Assembly (NCBI GenBank): GCA_964462515.1
Contig: CAYWXK010000004.1
Coordinates: forward strand, 62,001 to 126,000
Length of the DNA stretch: 64,000 nucleotides
Direction of reading: 5' to 3'
Origin: CAYWXK01 sp964462515
GTDB lineage: Bacteria; Planctomycetota; Phycisphaerae; Sedimentisphaerales; Anaerobacaceae
Both the position numbers and the translations under genes were made by a program. The notes under the pieces are model-generated. The model did not search any database. It had not been told where the DNA came from and saw only the letters and a program-made list of their open reading frames with translations. Of the stretch, positions 1-7,259 are shown in pieces. The number at the start of each line of letters is the position of its first letter. Positions within the stretch are counted from its first letter, which is position 1.

Positions 1-201
1 GCCATTTGTAATAGTCAGGCCATTTATGACCGAGTTGGAATTATCACCGCTGTGGAAATAGAATCCTCGTCCGTCACCCTCACAGTCGATTACTGTTTCA
101 GCGATTATATAGTCGTCTTCCGGCCAAACACTTCGGATAGTCACAGCCTTACCCTTAAAATCGATGCACATTATGACATTGATATATTCAATTATACCAT
201 T
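1..201 (-). CDS. Right-handed parallel beta-helix protein, fragment (other end outside the window)
   Basis: Reading the minus strand from 201 down to the window edge gives an open frame with the segments IDFKGKAVTIRS, TVIDCEGDGRGFYFHSG and VINGLTITNG. This succession is typical of secreted beta-helix (pectate-lyase-like or polymorphic outer-membrane-like) repeat proteins that are abundant in Planctomycetota. An ATG lies at 171, but the frame is closed by TAA at 202-204 and no signal peptide precedes it. The piece is therefore either a gene with a missing or frameshifted 5' part or a remnant. The 240 bases between it and the next gene contain no convincing gene. Family recognition is fairly secure; whether the gene is intact is unknown. 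Confidence 0.55.
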
Positions 202-441
202 TTAGTCAGTCAATGAAATCTGACGCCCTGTTTTTCGTCCGCCGATGTCTCATCGAACAGTGGAATAATAAGAAAAAACCAATACCCTTACCAGAAATCA
301 CCGGACTACGCCGAACTCCCTTACCATACCACAATAAAAACAAAAAACTCTTGAGTTCCACAATTGTTTTGTCTATTCTGTTAGCATTATGAAAGTTACA
401 TTGCTCATCGTTATAGTGACAAAAAGTTAAGGAGATAACAA

Positions 442-1758
442 ATGAAACACCGGATTAATCGTCGCGCATTTCTAAAACAAGGTGCAAAGGCCACAGCAGG
501 AGTAATGCTCCTGAGGTCGGGCATCCTTAAGGCCGGCCAATCCCCCAGCGACAAGCTCAATATCGCCATCATTGGTGTTGGTGGCCGAGGCGGTGGGAAT
601 ATGGACAACGTCAAGAGCGAGAACATTGTCGCACTGTGTGACGTGAACGACAAAAACCTCGGCGAGGCCGCAAAGCAGTTCCCAAGCGCTAAAACCTATA
701 CTGACTGGCGCAAGTGCCTCGAACAGAAGGACATCGAGGCGGTTGTATGCTCGACGACCGACCACACCCACGCCTTTGTCAATGTCTGGGCGATGAACCG
801 GGGTAAGCACGTATATTGTGAAAAGCCCTTGGCCAACTCTGTCTATGAAGCCCACCTTGTCCGCGATACATACCTGAAGAACAAGGGTAAGCTCGCAACA
901 CAGATGGGCACCCAGATACACGCTTCAGACAATTACCGGCGTATGGTCGAGCTGGTTCGAAATGGCGCCATCGGCACCGTTCAAGAGGCGCGTATATGGT
1001 GCAGCCGCGCGCCTAAAGGCGGCAATTATTTGCCTGAGGTCAAGCCGGTGCCCGAACACATCCACTGGGACCTGTGGATAGGCCCATCGCCTTTCCATCC
1101 ATTCAATCCGGAATACCTGGGCGGCTGCCTGAGCTGGAACCGCTTCTGGGACTTTGGGAGCGGACAAATCGGGGATATGGGCAGCCATATGATTGATATG
1201 GCGTATTGGGCGCTCGACCTGCGGTTACCTACAACGTGCGAGGCGGCAGGGACACCCGTCAATTCCGATACCTGTCCCGAATGGCTTACCGCCGAGTGGG
1301 ACCACCCTGCTAATGATTGGCGACCAGCAGTCAAGGTATATTGGTATGACGGCGGAAAGAAGCCCGGCATGCCCTCGCCTATATTCAATCGCGAAGAGCT
1401 ATTCAAGGGCGTTATTTTCACCGGCGACAAAGGTTTCCTGATTGCCGACTACGACTATCGGGTTTTGATGCTCAAAGGCGATATGACCCACTATAAATCA
1501 CCTAAGGCGGATGAGCTGATTCCTCCTTCACCTGGACATCATGAGGAATGGATAAACGCCTGCAAGACGGGCAAACCGACACTGTGCAACTTCGATTATT
1601 CCGGTGCGCTGATAGAGCATAACCTGCTTGCGCTGGTTGCATACAGGGTCGGCAAAAAGCTCGAATGGGACACCAAGAATATTAAGGCCACAAACTGCCC
1701 TGAGGCCGACCAGTTCGTCCGAAAGACCTACCGCGAAGGATGGATACTTAATGGGTAG
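442..1758 (+). CDS. Gfo/Idh/MocA family oxidoreductase with twin-arginine signal
   Basis: A 438-residue NAD(P)-dependent oxidoreductase-like protein. Residues 1-30 hold a twin-arginine type signal (NRRAFLKQGAKATAG), so export in folded form is predicted. The Rossmann fold follows with IAIIGVGGRGGGN near residue 42. The family motif CEKPLANS is near 127, and the C-terminal half is the alpha/beta substrate domain. Planctomycetota carry many exported members of this family, thought to act on sugars or sugar derivatives; the substrate here cannot be named. The start is well supported by AAGGAG at 429-434, seven bases before ATG. It appears to be a single-gene unit, followed by repeat hairpins rather than another gene. 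Confidence 0.9.
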   Translation: MKHRINRRAFLKQGAKATAGVMLLRSGILKAGQSPSDKLNIAIIGVGGRGGGNMDNVKSENIVALCDVNDKNLGEAAKQFPSAKTYTDWRKCLEQKDIEAVVCSTTDHTHAFVNVWAMNRGKHVYCEKPLANSVYEAHLVRDTYLKNKGKLATQMGTQIHASDNYRRMVELVRNGAIGTVQEARIWCSRAPKGGNYLPEVKPVPEHIHWDLWIGPSPFHPFNPEYLGGCLSWNRFWDFGSGQIGDMGSHMIDMAYWALDLRLPTTCEAAGTPVNSDTCPEWLTAEWDHPANDWRPAVKVYWYDGGKKPGMPSPIFNREELFKGVIFTGDKGFLIADYDYRVLMLKGDMTHYKSPKADELIPPSPGHHEEWINACKTGKPTLCNFDYSGALIEHNLLALVAYRVGKKLEWDTKNIKATNCPEADQFVRKTYREGWILNG

Positions 1759-1852
1759 CTATCCGAAGGCGTGTTTTAATGTAATGTTACAAAACCGAAA
1801 GCACAAGGCGACGATACTGAATGCTATAAGGTAAACGCTTCCGCTAAGTAAA

Positions 1853-1912
1853 CCCCGTTAGAAAGCTCTGGCGGGGCTTAAACCCTGTTAGAAATTTTAT
1901 TTCTAAACGGGG
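1853..1912. repeat. CCCCGTTAGAAA-type inverted repeats, first copies
   Basis: In the 414-base gap after the oxidoreductase, CCCCGTTAGAAAG at 1853 is followed by a hairpin at 1883-1912. Its arms are CCCTGTTAGAAAT and TTTCTAAACGGGG around a 4-base loop. The same core recurs at 1941-1977, at 16434-16466 and in the N-terminal coding part of the MetX-MetW gene, so this is a dispersed repeat family. It could also help end transcription of the upstream gene, but no clean U-tract follows. Confidence 0.7.
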
Positions 1913-1940
1913 TAAACCCCACCCTCACCATAATATTTTT

Positions 1941-1977
1941 ACCCCGTCTAAAAGGCAGAGATTCCTTTCTAACGGGG
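1941..1977. repeat. CCCCGTTAGAAA-type hairpin, second copy
   Basis: The left arm ACCCCGTCTAAAAGG and right arm CCTTTCTAACGGGGT enclose an 8-base loop. It lies 28 bases after the previous hairpin, forming a tandem pair. The remaining intergenic sequence up to about 2165 shows no gene; a lone TTGTGAATGATACC near 2130 resembles half of a Rex site but lacks the second arm. Confidence 0.7.
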
Positions 1978-2165
1978 TGAAATTTGCCAGAAAGTGCGAA
2001 GAAATTGAGGGCAGAGTGCACGAGTGGCCTTATATGGTCAGGATTGCCACTTTTGGGGGGAATAATGCAGCGGCAGAAGTAATTTGGAGGAAAAAACAAC
2101 ATAGGGCCAGTTAAATAATATACCTGCAATTGTGAATGATACCCCAAAAATTTTCTTAAATTTTC

Positions 2166-2194
2166 TTGACAGTTGCAACTGAAGGCTGTAACTT
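2166..2194 (+). promoter_or_regulatory. Probable sigma70-type promoter of the rex-hydrogenase operon
   Basis: A perfect TTGACA at 2166-2171 is followed after 17 bases by TAACTT at 2189-2194, which matches TATAAT only at three positions. Transcription would begin near 2201, just before the Rex operator at 2214-2231. The placement upstream of rex and the absence of another promoter-like pair in the gap support the call. It is a prediction from sequence only. Confidence 0.45.
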
Positions 2195-2213
2195 TACGCT
2201 TTTTTATCAGGTT

Positions 2214-2231
2214 TTGTGAATGTGAACACAA
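2214..2231 (+). promoter_or_regulatory. Rex operator (autoregulatory site)
   Basis: The 18-base TTGTGAATGTGAACACAA has the outer arms TTGTG and CACAA in perfect dyad symmetry. Published Rex sites have the general form TTGTGAA-N4-TTCACAA, also 18 bases. The site lies 25 bases before the rex start codon and about 13 bases after the predicted transcription start. Bound Rex could therefore block the promoter or elongation and release it when NADH is high. Because rex heads the hydrogenase operon, this one site would control the whole unit. Confidence 0.75.
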
Positions 2232-2256
2232 GCACAAAATAACCATAGTAGGCTTA

Positions 2257-2880
2257 ATGAGATACCGTAAGATTCCAGGTGAGACGATACGGCGGCTGCC
2301 AATTTATCTGAGGGGTCTATTGTTTTCGTCGGAACAAGGTCGGGAAAGTATATCCAGCCAGGATTTAGCCGATTTTGTCGGTGCTAATCCCTGGCAGATA
2401 AGGAAGGATTTTTCTTACTTTGGCGAGTTTGGCATACCTGGTGTCGGTTATGACATTGAAAATCTGACAAGAGAAATCAAAAAAATTCTCAAGCTCGATG
2501 TCGTCCAAAAAGCCGCTTTAGTCGGAGCCGGCAATCTGGGCTCGGCTGTTTTAGCATATACGGGTTTTAAGGTGTATGGTTTCGACATCGCTGCTGCTTT
2601 CGATACCGACCCTAAAAAGGTCGGCAAGAAAATAAAGAATGTCGTGATTGAAGATGTTGCAAATTTATGGACATTGAGCAAGCGAAAGATTAAGCTGGCG
2701 ATTATAGCCGTTCCTCGTGACGCTGCTCAGAAGACCGCCGATGCGCTGGTTAAGGCAGGCATAAAGGGTATATTGAATTTTTCTCCCTGCCGTATAGCGG
2801 CGCCCAGGAAAATCAAAGTTATAACAATTGATATTGCAATGGATCTTGCCCGCTTGCCTTACTATATGTCGGCAGGTTAA
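2257..2880 (+). CDS. rex: Redox-sensing transcriptional repressor Rex
   Basis: A 207-residue repressor that senses the NADH/NAD+ ratio. The N-terminal winged helix (residues 1-80) contains IPGETIRRLPIYLRGL and the SSQDLADFVGANPWQIRKDF segment. The C-terminal Rossmann domain begins with VGAGNLGSAVLAY, and residues 140-200 cover the dimer region. The frame is open further upstream, but family alignment puts the start at ATG 2257 (MRYRKIPGET), which leaves the operator outside the gene. It is 58 bases upstream of the HydB-like gene on the same strand. This implies that Rex controls the hydrogenase operon as well as itself. That regulatory role is inferred from position and operator; the family assignment is firm. 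Confidence 0.92.
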   Translation: MRYRKIPGETIRRLPIYLRGLLFSSEQGRESISSQDLADFVGANPWQIRKDFSYFGEFGIPGVGYDIENLTREIKKILKLDVVQKAALVGAGNLGSAVLAYTGFKVYGFDIAAAFDTDPKKVGKKIKNVVIEDVANLWTLSKRKIKLAIIAVPRDAAQKTADALVKAGIKGILNFSPCRIAAPRKIKVITIDIAMDLARLPYYMSAG

Positions 2881-2938
2881 ACCATCTGACAGAAAGTTGA
2901 GCTTGTAAATGGTCGTAGGTATGTTCTGGTAAGAAAAA

Positions 2939-3988
2939 ATGGAAGCTGTCTTTATAAGTTCGTTAAAGCCGTTCCTCAACACCGTCGCCCAGGAGATGGA
3001 CCTTTATGTTCCGAAAAAGTCCGGACAGCACTTTGTATATGCCAAGTACGATAGTTCCGCCGATACAGCGGCGGAATTTAATAACATTCGTGCCTGCACG
3101 CCGGTCAAGGAGTTTTTGCTGCCGTTGCGTGAGCTTGCTGCGATTTTCCCGGAGCCTTTTGACCCTAACGATATAAAACCGTTTGCCGTCTTTGGGCTTA
3201 AAGATTGCGATTTACGCTCAATCGAAATTCTGGACAAGGTTTTTCTGGAGGAGGAATTTCGTGACCCGCTCTATGTGGCCCGACGGCAGAAAATGTTTAT
3301 AATCTCCTCCGATTGTTTCGACCCCGGCGAAAGCTGCTTCTGCAATGTTATGGATGGCAAGCCATTTCCCGAAAGCGGTTTTGATTTGAATGTCTCGCAG
3401 GTAAAGGACGGCTTTATTATCGAGGTTGGCTCGCAAAGGGGCAAGGATTTTATAAAAAAGCACGATGAGCTTTTCACTGATGTTCCTGCTGCTTTGTTAT
3501 CGGAGCGCGACAAAAATAGAGCACACACGCAAAAACAGCTTGAGCAGCAAAATGCCGACCTTAAGTTCGATACGCCGATTAAAGAGCTTTTGGAAAGCGG
3601 CTACGATTCTGATGTCTTCGACGTAGAGGCAAAGAACTGCATCGAGTGCCAGGCCTGCACGCGGGTCTGCCCCACCTGTCACTGTTTCTATCTTTACGAC
3701 ACCAAACAAAAAGATTACTTTAGCAAGATGAAGATGTGGGATAGCTGTATGAGGCTATCTTATGCCGCCGTCGCCGGCGGTGCAAATCCGCGTAAAGTGC
3801 TTGGCGACCGGCTCAGACACCGCCTTATGCACAAGTTCGCCTATTTTCTTGATAGATACGGCCTCCAGATGTGCATTGGCTGCGGCAGATGTGTTGATGC
3901 CGATGCCGGTGGAATTGACATCCGTGCCATATTAAAGAAACTAAACGAAGAGATTAAAAACAAAAGTAAAGCAAAAGTCGCAAAATGA
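2939..3988 (+). CDS. HydB/AsrA-like 4Fe-4S electron-transfer subunit
   Basis: A 349-residue iron-sulfur protein resembling the beta subunit of Pyrococcus sulfhydrogenase (HydB) and anaerobic sulfite reductase subunit A. The N-terminal region has the family segments FGLKDCDLRSIE and a cysteine group SSDCFDPGESCFC. Two ferredoxin-like clusters lie at the C-terminal side: CIECQACTRVCPTC near residue 231 and CIGCGRC near 318. It overlaps the next gene by four bases, and the same HydB-HydG pairing occurs in NAD(P)H-linked hydrogenases. Here the pair sits ahead of a membrane-bound hydrogenase. It is therefore inferred to pass electrons between NAD(P)H and the hydrogenase ferredoxins. An alternative is an independent NAD(P)H:acceptor oxidoreductase. 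Confidence 0.85.
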   Translation: MEAVFISSLKPFLNTVAQEMDLYVPKKSGQHFVYAKYDSSADTAAEFNNIRACTPVKEFLLPLRELAAIFPEPFDPNDIKPFAVFGLKDCDLRSIEILDKVFLEEEFRDPLYVARRQKMFIISSDCFDPGESCFCNVMDGKPFPESGFDLNVSQVKDGFIIEVGSQRGKDFIKKHDELFTDVPAALLSERDKNRAHTQKQLEQQNADLKFDTPIKELLESGYDSDVFDVEAKNCIECQACTRVCPTCHCFYLYDTKQKDYFSKMKMWDSCMRLSYAAVAGGANPRKVLGDRLRHRLMHKFAYFLDRYGLQMCIGCGRCVDADAGGIDIRAILKKLNEEIKNKSKAKVAK

Positions 3989-4806
3989 ATCAGAACCTCT
4001 ACCAACCTATAGCCGGCGAAATTACCGACATTATAGATGAGTCCTCGACGATTAAGAGCTTCGTCGTTGTGCCGGAAAAGGAGTTTGCCTTCAAAACAGG
4101 CCAGTTCGTGGAGCTGACTTTGCCTGGCGAAGGCGAGGCGCCATTCACGCCGTCCTCATCTCCCGCCGACACCAAAAAGATGGAAATTACCCTTATGAAA
4201 GCCGGCCGCGTAACAGCTTTATTCCACCAGTGCAAAAAGGGACAAAAGGTCGGCATTCGAGGGCCTTACGGCAATGGCTATCCGATTGAGGATTTTCTGA
4301 ACAAGGAGGTCTATATCGTCGGCGGCGGCGTAGGTTTGGCACCTATCCGGTCTCTATTCTTGACGCTCGTGGACAGGGTAAAGGACTTGAAATGTGTAGT
4401 TTGCCGGTTTGGAGCGAGAACGCCCGATGATTTTATCTATAAAAAGACTCTCTTCGGCCCCTGGCAAAAAATCGATGGTGTAAAAATCAAGCTGTCGGTT
4501 GACAAATCAGATGGCAAATGGACGGGTAATGTCGGGGTTGTAACGACGATACTTAACAAAGATGATGTAAATATTGAAAATGCGGTAGCGGTCGTTTGTG
4601 GGCCGCCAATTATGATGAAATTTGCCACTGTTAAATTATTGGACTTTGGATTTCCTGCCGAGCGAATTTATCTTTCGATGGAGAAGAATATGAGCTGCGG
4701 CATTGGAAAGTGCGGCCATTGTATGATTGGAAAATATTATGTTTGTAAGGATGGCCCTGTCTTTACATACGACCAGATAAAGGGCTACCCCAATATCTGG
4801 GATTAG
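3985..4806 (+). CDS. HydG/AsrB-like FAD- and NAD(P)-binding diaphorase subunit
   Basis: A 273-residue ferredoxin-NADP+ reductase family protein. It has an N-terminal FAD-binding barrel (residues 1-100), then a nucleotide-binding domain with VYIVGGGVGLAPIRSL near 108. The C-terminal [2Fe-2S] motif MSCGIGKCGHCMIG with later Cys is typical of dihydroorotate dehydrogenase electron-transfer subunits and of HydG. The start overlaps the stop of the HydB-like gene by four bases, indicating translational coupling and a joint complex. Predicted role: flavin-mediated electron exchange with NAD(P)H. A repeat of the ACGAAATACGA type separates it from the following ferredoxin gene. Confidence 0.87.
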   Translation: MNQNLYQPIAGEITDIIDESSTIKSFVVVPEKEFAFKTGQFVELTLPGEGEAPFTPSSSPADTKKMEITLMKAGRVTALFHQCKKGQKVGIRGPYGNGYPIEDFLNKEVYIVGGGVGLAPIRSLFLTLVDRVKDLKCVVCRFGARTPDDFIYKKTLFGPWQKIDGVKIKLSVDKSDGKWTGNVGVVTTILNKDDVNIENAVAVVCGPPIMMKFATVKLLDFGFPAERIYLSMEKNMSCGIGKCGHCMIGKYYVCKDGPVFTYDQIKGYPNIWD

Positions 4807-4817
4807 ACGGCGCCACG

Positions 4818-4858
4818 GATAAACGATATACGAAATACGATATACGAGATACGAATTT
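4818..4858. repeat. ACGATATACGAAATACGA-type direct repeat
   Basis: The gap between the diaphorase and ferredoxin genes is filled by repeated ACGATATACGA / ACGAAATACGA / ACGAGATACGA units running up to the ATG at 4859. A related sequence in reverse orientation occurs near 19274-19305. The repeat leaves no recognisable Shine-Dalgarno sequence before the downstream start, which may lower translation of that subunit. Confidence 0.6.
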
Positions 4859-5383
4859 ATGGCTGCAAAGTTGATAATCGATTTGGCAAAATGTAAACCA
4901 CAGAGCGAATCTAATGTGCAGTGTTCATATAAGCATCATCCGGAAAACAAAGGATTCGATTCGCTGCTGGAGATGATTCGCTTTGCGTTAATTTGCCGCA
5001 AATGCTACCTTGCGCCCTGCATAACCGCCTGTCCGCGAAAGGCTCTGGAGAAGGTGCAAACTAAAGACGGGGACGCCGGAATTCTCAAACGCGCAAATAT
5101 GCTTTGCACAGGCTGCGGCACCTGCGCGATGGCCTGTCCGTTTGGAACGATATATCCTGATTTGATACCCTTCTGGAGCAGCGTTTGTGATGTGTGCAAA
5201 GATAGATTAGCACCGGCTGAAAAACCTCTGTGCGTCAGGACCAGCCAGAATGGTTCCATAGACTACCGGGAGGTCAAAGTAGAAGGTGATATGATGGAGG
5301 TATTCGATGACATTGTTGTCCGAGTAGCCGGCGGCACTACGTGGCAGCCATTCTTGAGAGAGACCCAGGGGATAAAAAGATGA
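4859..5383 (+). CDS. 4Fe-4S ferredoxin-type electron carrier of the hydrogenase operon
   Basis: A 174-residue polyferredoxin-like protein similar in layout to CooF/HycB-type carriers. Cysteine groups are CRKCYLAPCITACP near residue 49, CTGCGTCAMACP near 82, and a CDVC near 109. The N-terminal group (KCKPQSESNVQCSY) is degenerate relative to a full four-Cys motif. The start follows a repeat and has no clear ribosome site. Its stop overlaps the next start as ATGA, so it is coupled to the membrane anchor gene. It is likely to carry electrons between the diaphorase pair and the hydrogenase module. Confidence 0.82.
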   Translation: MAAKLIIDLAKCKPQSESNVQCSYKHHPENKGFDSLLEMIRFALICRKCYLAPCITACPRKALEKVQTKDGDAGILKRANMLCTGCGTCAMACPFGTIYPDLIPFWSSVCDVCKDRLAPAEKPLCVRTSQNGSIDYREVKVEGDMMEVFDDIVVRVAGGTTWQPFLRETQGIKR

Positions 5384-6342
5384 GCGAGGTATTGCAGAGC
5401 TTATTCTGGATTTTGATTTTTCCGGGCTTCTTATTTACCGCCGTCTTCGGTTTAGTCGCTTGCTGGATAGTCCGCAAGGTTAGCGCATTAGTGCAGTGGC
5501 GGGTAGGTCCGCCATTCCGTCAGCCATTCGTAGATGTGCTGAAGTTATTGGGTAAGGAAATCCTCATACCGGAAGATGCCCAGCAAACAGTTTTTCTAAT
5601 GGCGCCGATTGTGGGATTGGCTGGAGTGCTGCTGCTTTCAACAATGCTTTGGCGGATAACCATCGCTCCTGCAAGGCCGTTTGTCGGCGATATCATCGTG
5701 GCAATTTATCTGATGGTGATACCTTCGCTGGCGTTGATTCTCGGCAGCTCCGCCAGCGCCAGTCCTCACGCTGCTGTCGGCACAAGCAGAGAAATGAAAC
5801 TCGTTATGGGCTATGAGCTGCCGCTTGTCCTGGCCTTGGTTGTGGTGATTATTAAGACCGCCGGCTTAATCGAGCCAGGCCAGCAGCTTAGTTTAGCAGC
5901 AATCTCTCAGCACACTCCCATCTTCAGCATATCCGGCTTTCTGGCATTTTTGGTATCGCTGTTATGCGTTCAGGCAAAACTCGGATTTGTCCCATTTGAT
6001 ATTGCCGAATCTGATACCGAGGTTGCAAGCGGCGTAATTATAGAATATTCCGGAGCTTTGCTCGCTATATGGAAGATTATGCAGGCGATGATGCTGGTAG
6101 CGCTGCCGTTATTTTTGGTGATGGTTTTCTTAGGCGGCTTCCACTTCGCAGGCTGCCCGCTGGCCAGAGGCATCGGCAAATACGTTCTGGTATTGGTTTT
6201 ATTGATTTTAATAAAGAATACAAACCCCCGCGTGCGAATCGACCAGGCGATGAAATTCTTCTGGGTCTATTGCGGGCTTACTTTAACAATCGCGGTCATA
6301 TTGGCAGCAATGGGTAATTTCTATCATATCGGTTGGCTATAA
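5380..6342 (+). CDS. Membrane anchor subunit of group 4 hydrogenase, NuoH/EchB/MbhM-like
   Basis: A 320-residue hydrophobic protein with about eight membrane segments, homologous to complex I subunit 1 (NuoH). The family segment QWRVGPPFRQPFVDVLKLL is near residue 37, and the acidic cytoplasmic loop FVPFDIAESDTEVASG is near 206. ATG at 5380 was chosen because it overlaps the upstream stop as ATGA and starts the conserved N-terminus. In Ech/Mbh enzymes this subunit holds the peripheral hydrogenase arm on the membrane and joins it to the antiporter-like subunits; the same role is inferred here. Confidence 0.92.
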   Translation: MSEVLQSLFWILIFPGFLFTAVFGLVACWIVRKVSALVQWRVGPPFRQPFVDVLKLLGKEILIPEDAQQTVFLMAPIVGLAGVLLLSTMLWRITIAPARPFVGDIIVAIYLMVIPSLALILGSSASASPHAAVGTSREMKLVMGYELPLVLALVVVIIKTAGLIEPGQQLSLAAISQHTPIFSISGFLAFLVSLLCVQAKLGFVPFDIAESDTEVASGVIIEYSGALLAIWKIMQAMMLVALPLFLVMVFLGGFHFAGCPLARGIGKYVLVLVLLILIKNTNPRVRIDQAMKFFWVYCGLTLTIAVILAAMGNFYHIGWL

Positions 6343-6351
6343 GGCATATAT

Positions 6352-6783
6352 ATGAATTGGAAGATATGGTCATTAAAAAAATCACCGTGGGTATTCCACG
6401 TCAACGCCGGCGCCTGCAATAACTGCGACATCGAGATTGTCAATTTGCTGACGCCGAAATTTGACGTTGAAAGGTTCGGCATTAAACTTGTCGGCTCTCC
6501 CCGGCACGCCGATGCGCTATTGGTAACTGGTGTGGGAACGTGGCAGGCAGCCAACCGGTTGAAGGAAGTATATCGCCAGACCCCCAAACCTTGCGTGGTG
6601 TTTGCAATCGGCGCCTGCGCCTGCGGCACAGGGATATTCAATAACGGCTATCACGTTGTCGGGCCGGTGGACAAGATAATTAAGGAAGTTGACCCAAATG
6701 CGATTATTGCTTATGTGCCGGGCTGTCCGCCAAAGCCAGAGGCTATGATTTCCGGCGTGGTAAAAGCACTATCAGCTTTATAA
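6352..6783 (+). CDS. [NiFe] hydrogenase small subunit, NuoB/EchC/MbhJ-like
   Basis: A 143-residue protein with the four conserved cysteines of the proximal [4Fe-4S] cluster: ACNNCDIE near residue 20, GACACG near 87 and PGCPPKPE near 123. Length and motifs match the NuoB-like small subunit of group 4 hydrogenases. It follows the membrane anchor by 9 bases and precedes the NuoC-like and large-subunit genes, the usual complex I-like arrangement. It passes electrons between the NiFe site of the large subunit and the ferredoxin clusters. Confidence 0.93.
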   Translation: MNWKIWSLKKSPWVFHVNAGACNNCDIEIVNLLTPKFDVERFGIKLVGSPRHADALLVTGVGTWQAANRLKEVYRQTPKPCVVFAIGACACGTGIFNNGYHVVGPVDKIIKEVDPNAIIAYVPGCPPKPEAMISGVVKALSAL

Positions 6784-6794
6784 CAGGATACAGA

Positions 6795-7259
6795 ATGAAT
6801 CAGCAGGAATTAAACAACAGATTATCAGAAATAAAAAATAAGCTCATATCCATAGAGCAAAAATCTGACAAGAGAATATTCCTCTTGTGCGAAGCCGAGA
6901 ATAGTTACGCTGTCAACAAGTTTTTATTTGAGGATGTTAAAGCAAGATTTTGTATTGTTACCGGCATTGATTCCGATGACTGTTTTGAATTGCTTTATCA
7001 CTATTCGTATGACGAAACCGGCTGTGTGATTACCGTAAAAGCCTTCATCCGCGACCGTCAGACCCCAGCAATTGAATCCATTACGCCGTTTTTGCCGGCG
7101 GCAGAGTGGATTGAAAGAGAAATCCATGACATCTTAGGAATCGATTTCAGGAATCATCCCAATATGAGGCGGTTGATTCTGGCTGATGATTGGCCGGATG
7201 GCGTATATCCATTAAGAAAAGACGTGTCCCCGGATGAAGCAAAGGAACTTAAGAAATGA
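6795..7259 (+). CDS. NuoC/MbhK-like hydrogenase accessory subunit
   Basis: A 154-residue homologue of the 30-kDa complex I subunit. The signature EREIHDILGIDFRNHPNMRR lies near residues 110-129, and the C-terminal DDWPDGVYPLRKD matches the family. It has no cofactor motif, as expected. Its stop overlaps the large-subunit start by four bases, so the two should be made together. It is a structural subunit of the peripheral arm. Confidence 0.9.
   Translation: MNQQELNNRLSEIKNKLISIEQKSDKRIFLLCEAENSYAVNKFLFEDVKARFCIVTGIDSDDCFELLYHYSYDETGCVITVKAFIRDRQTPAIESITPFLPAAEWIEREIHDILGIDFRNHPNMRRLILADDWPDGVYPLRKDVSPDEAKELKK

Noticed and set aside
1759..2172. A CRISPR array from the repeated CCCCGTTAGAAA units.
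   Set aside because: The units are inverted, vary in length and are not separated by spacers of constant size. They match a dispersed palindromic repeat instead.
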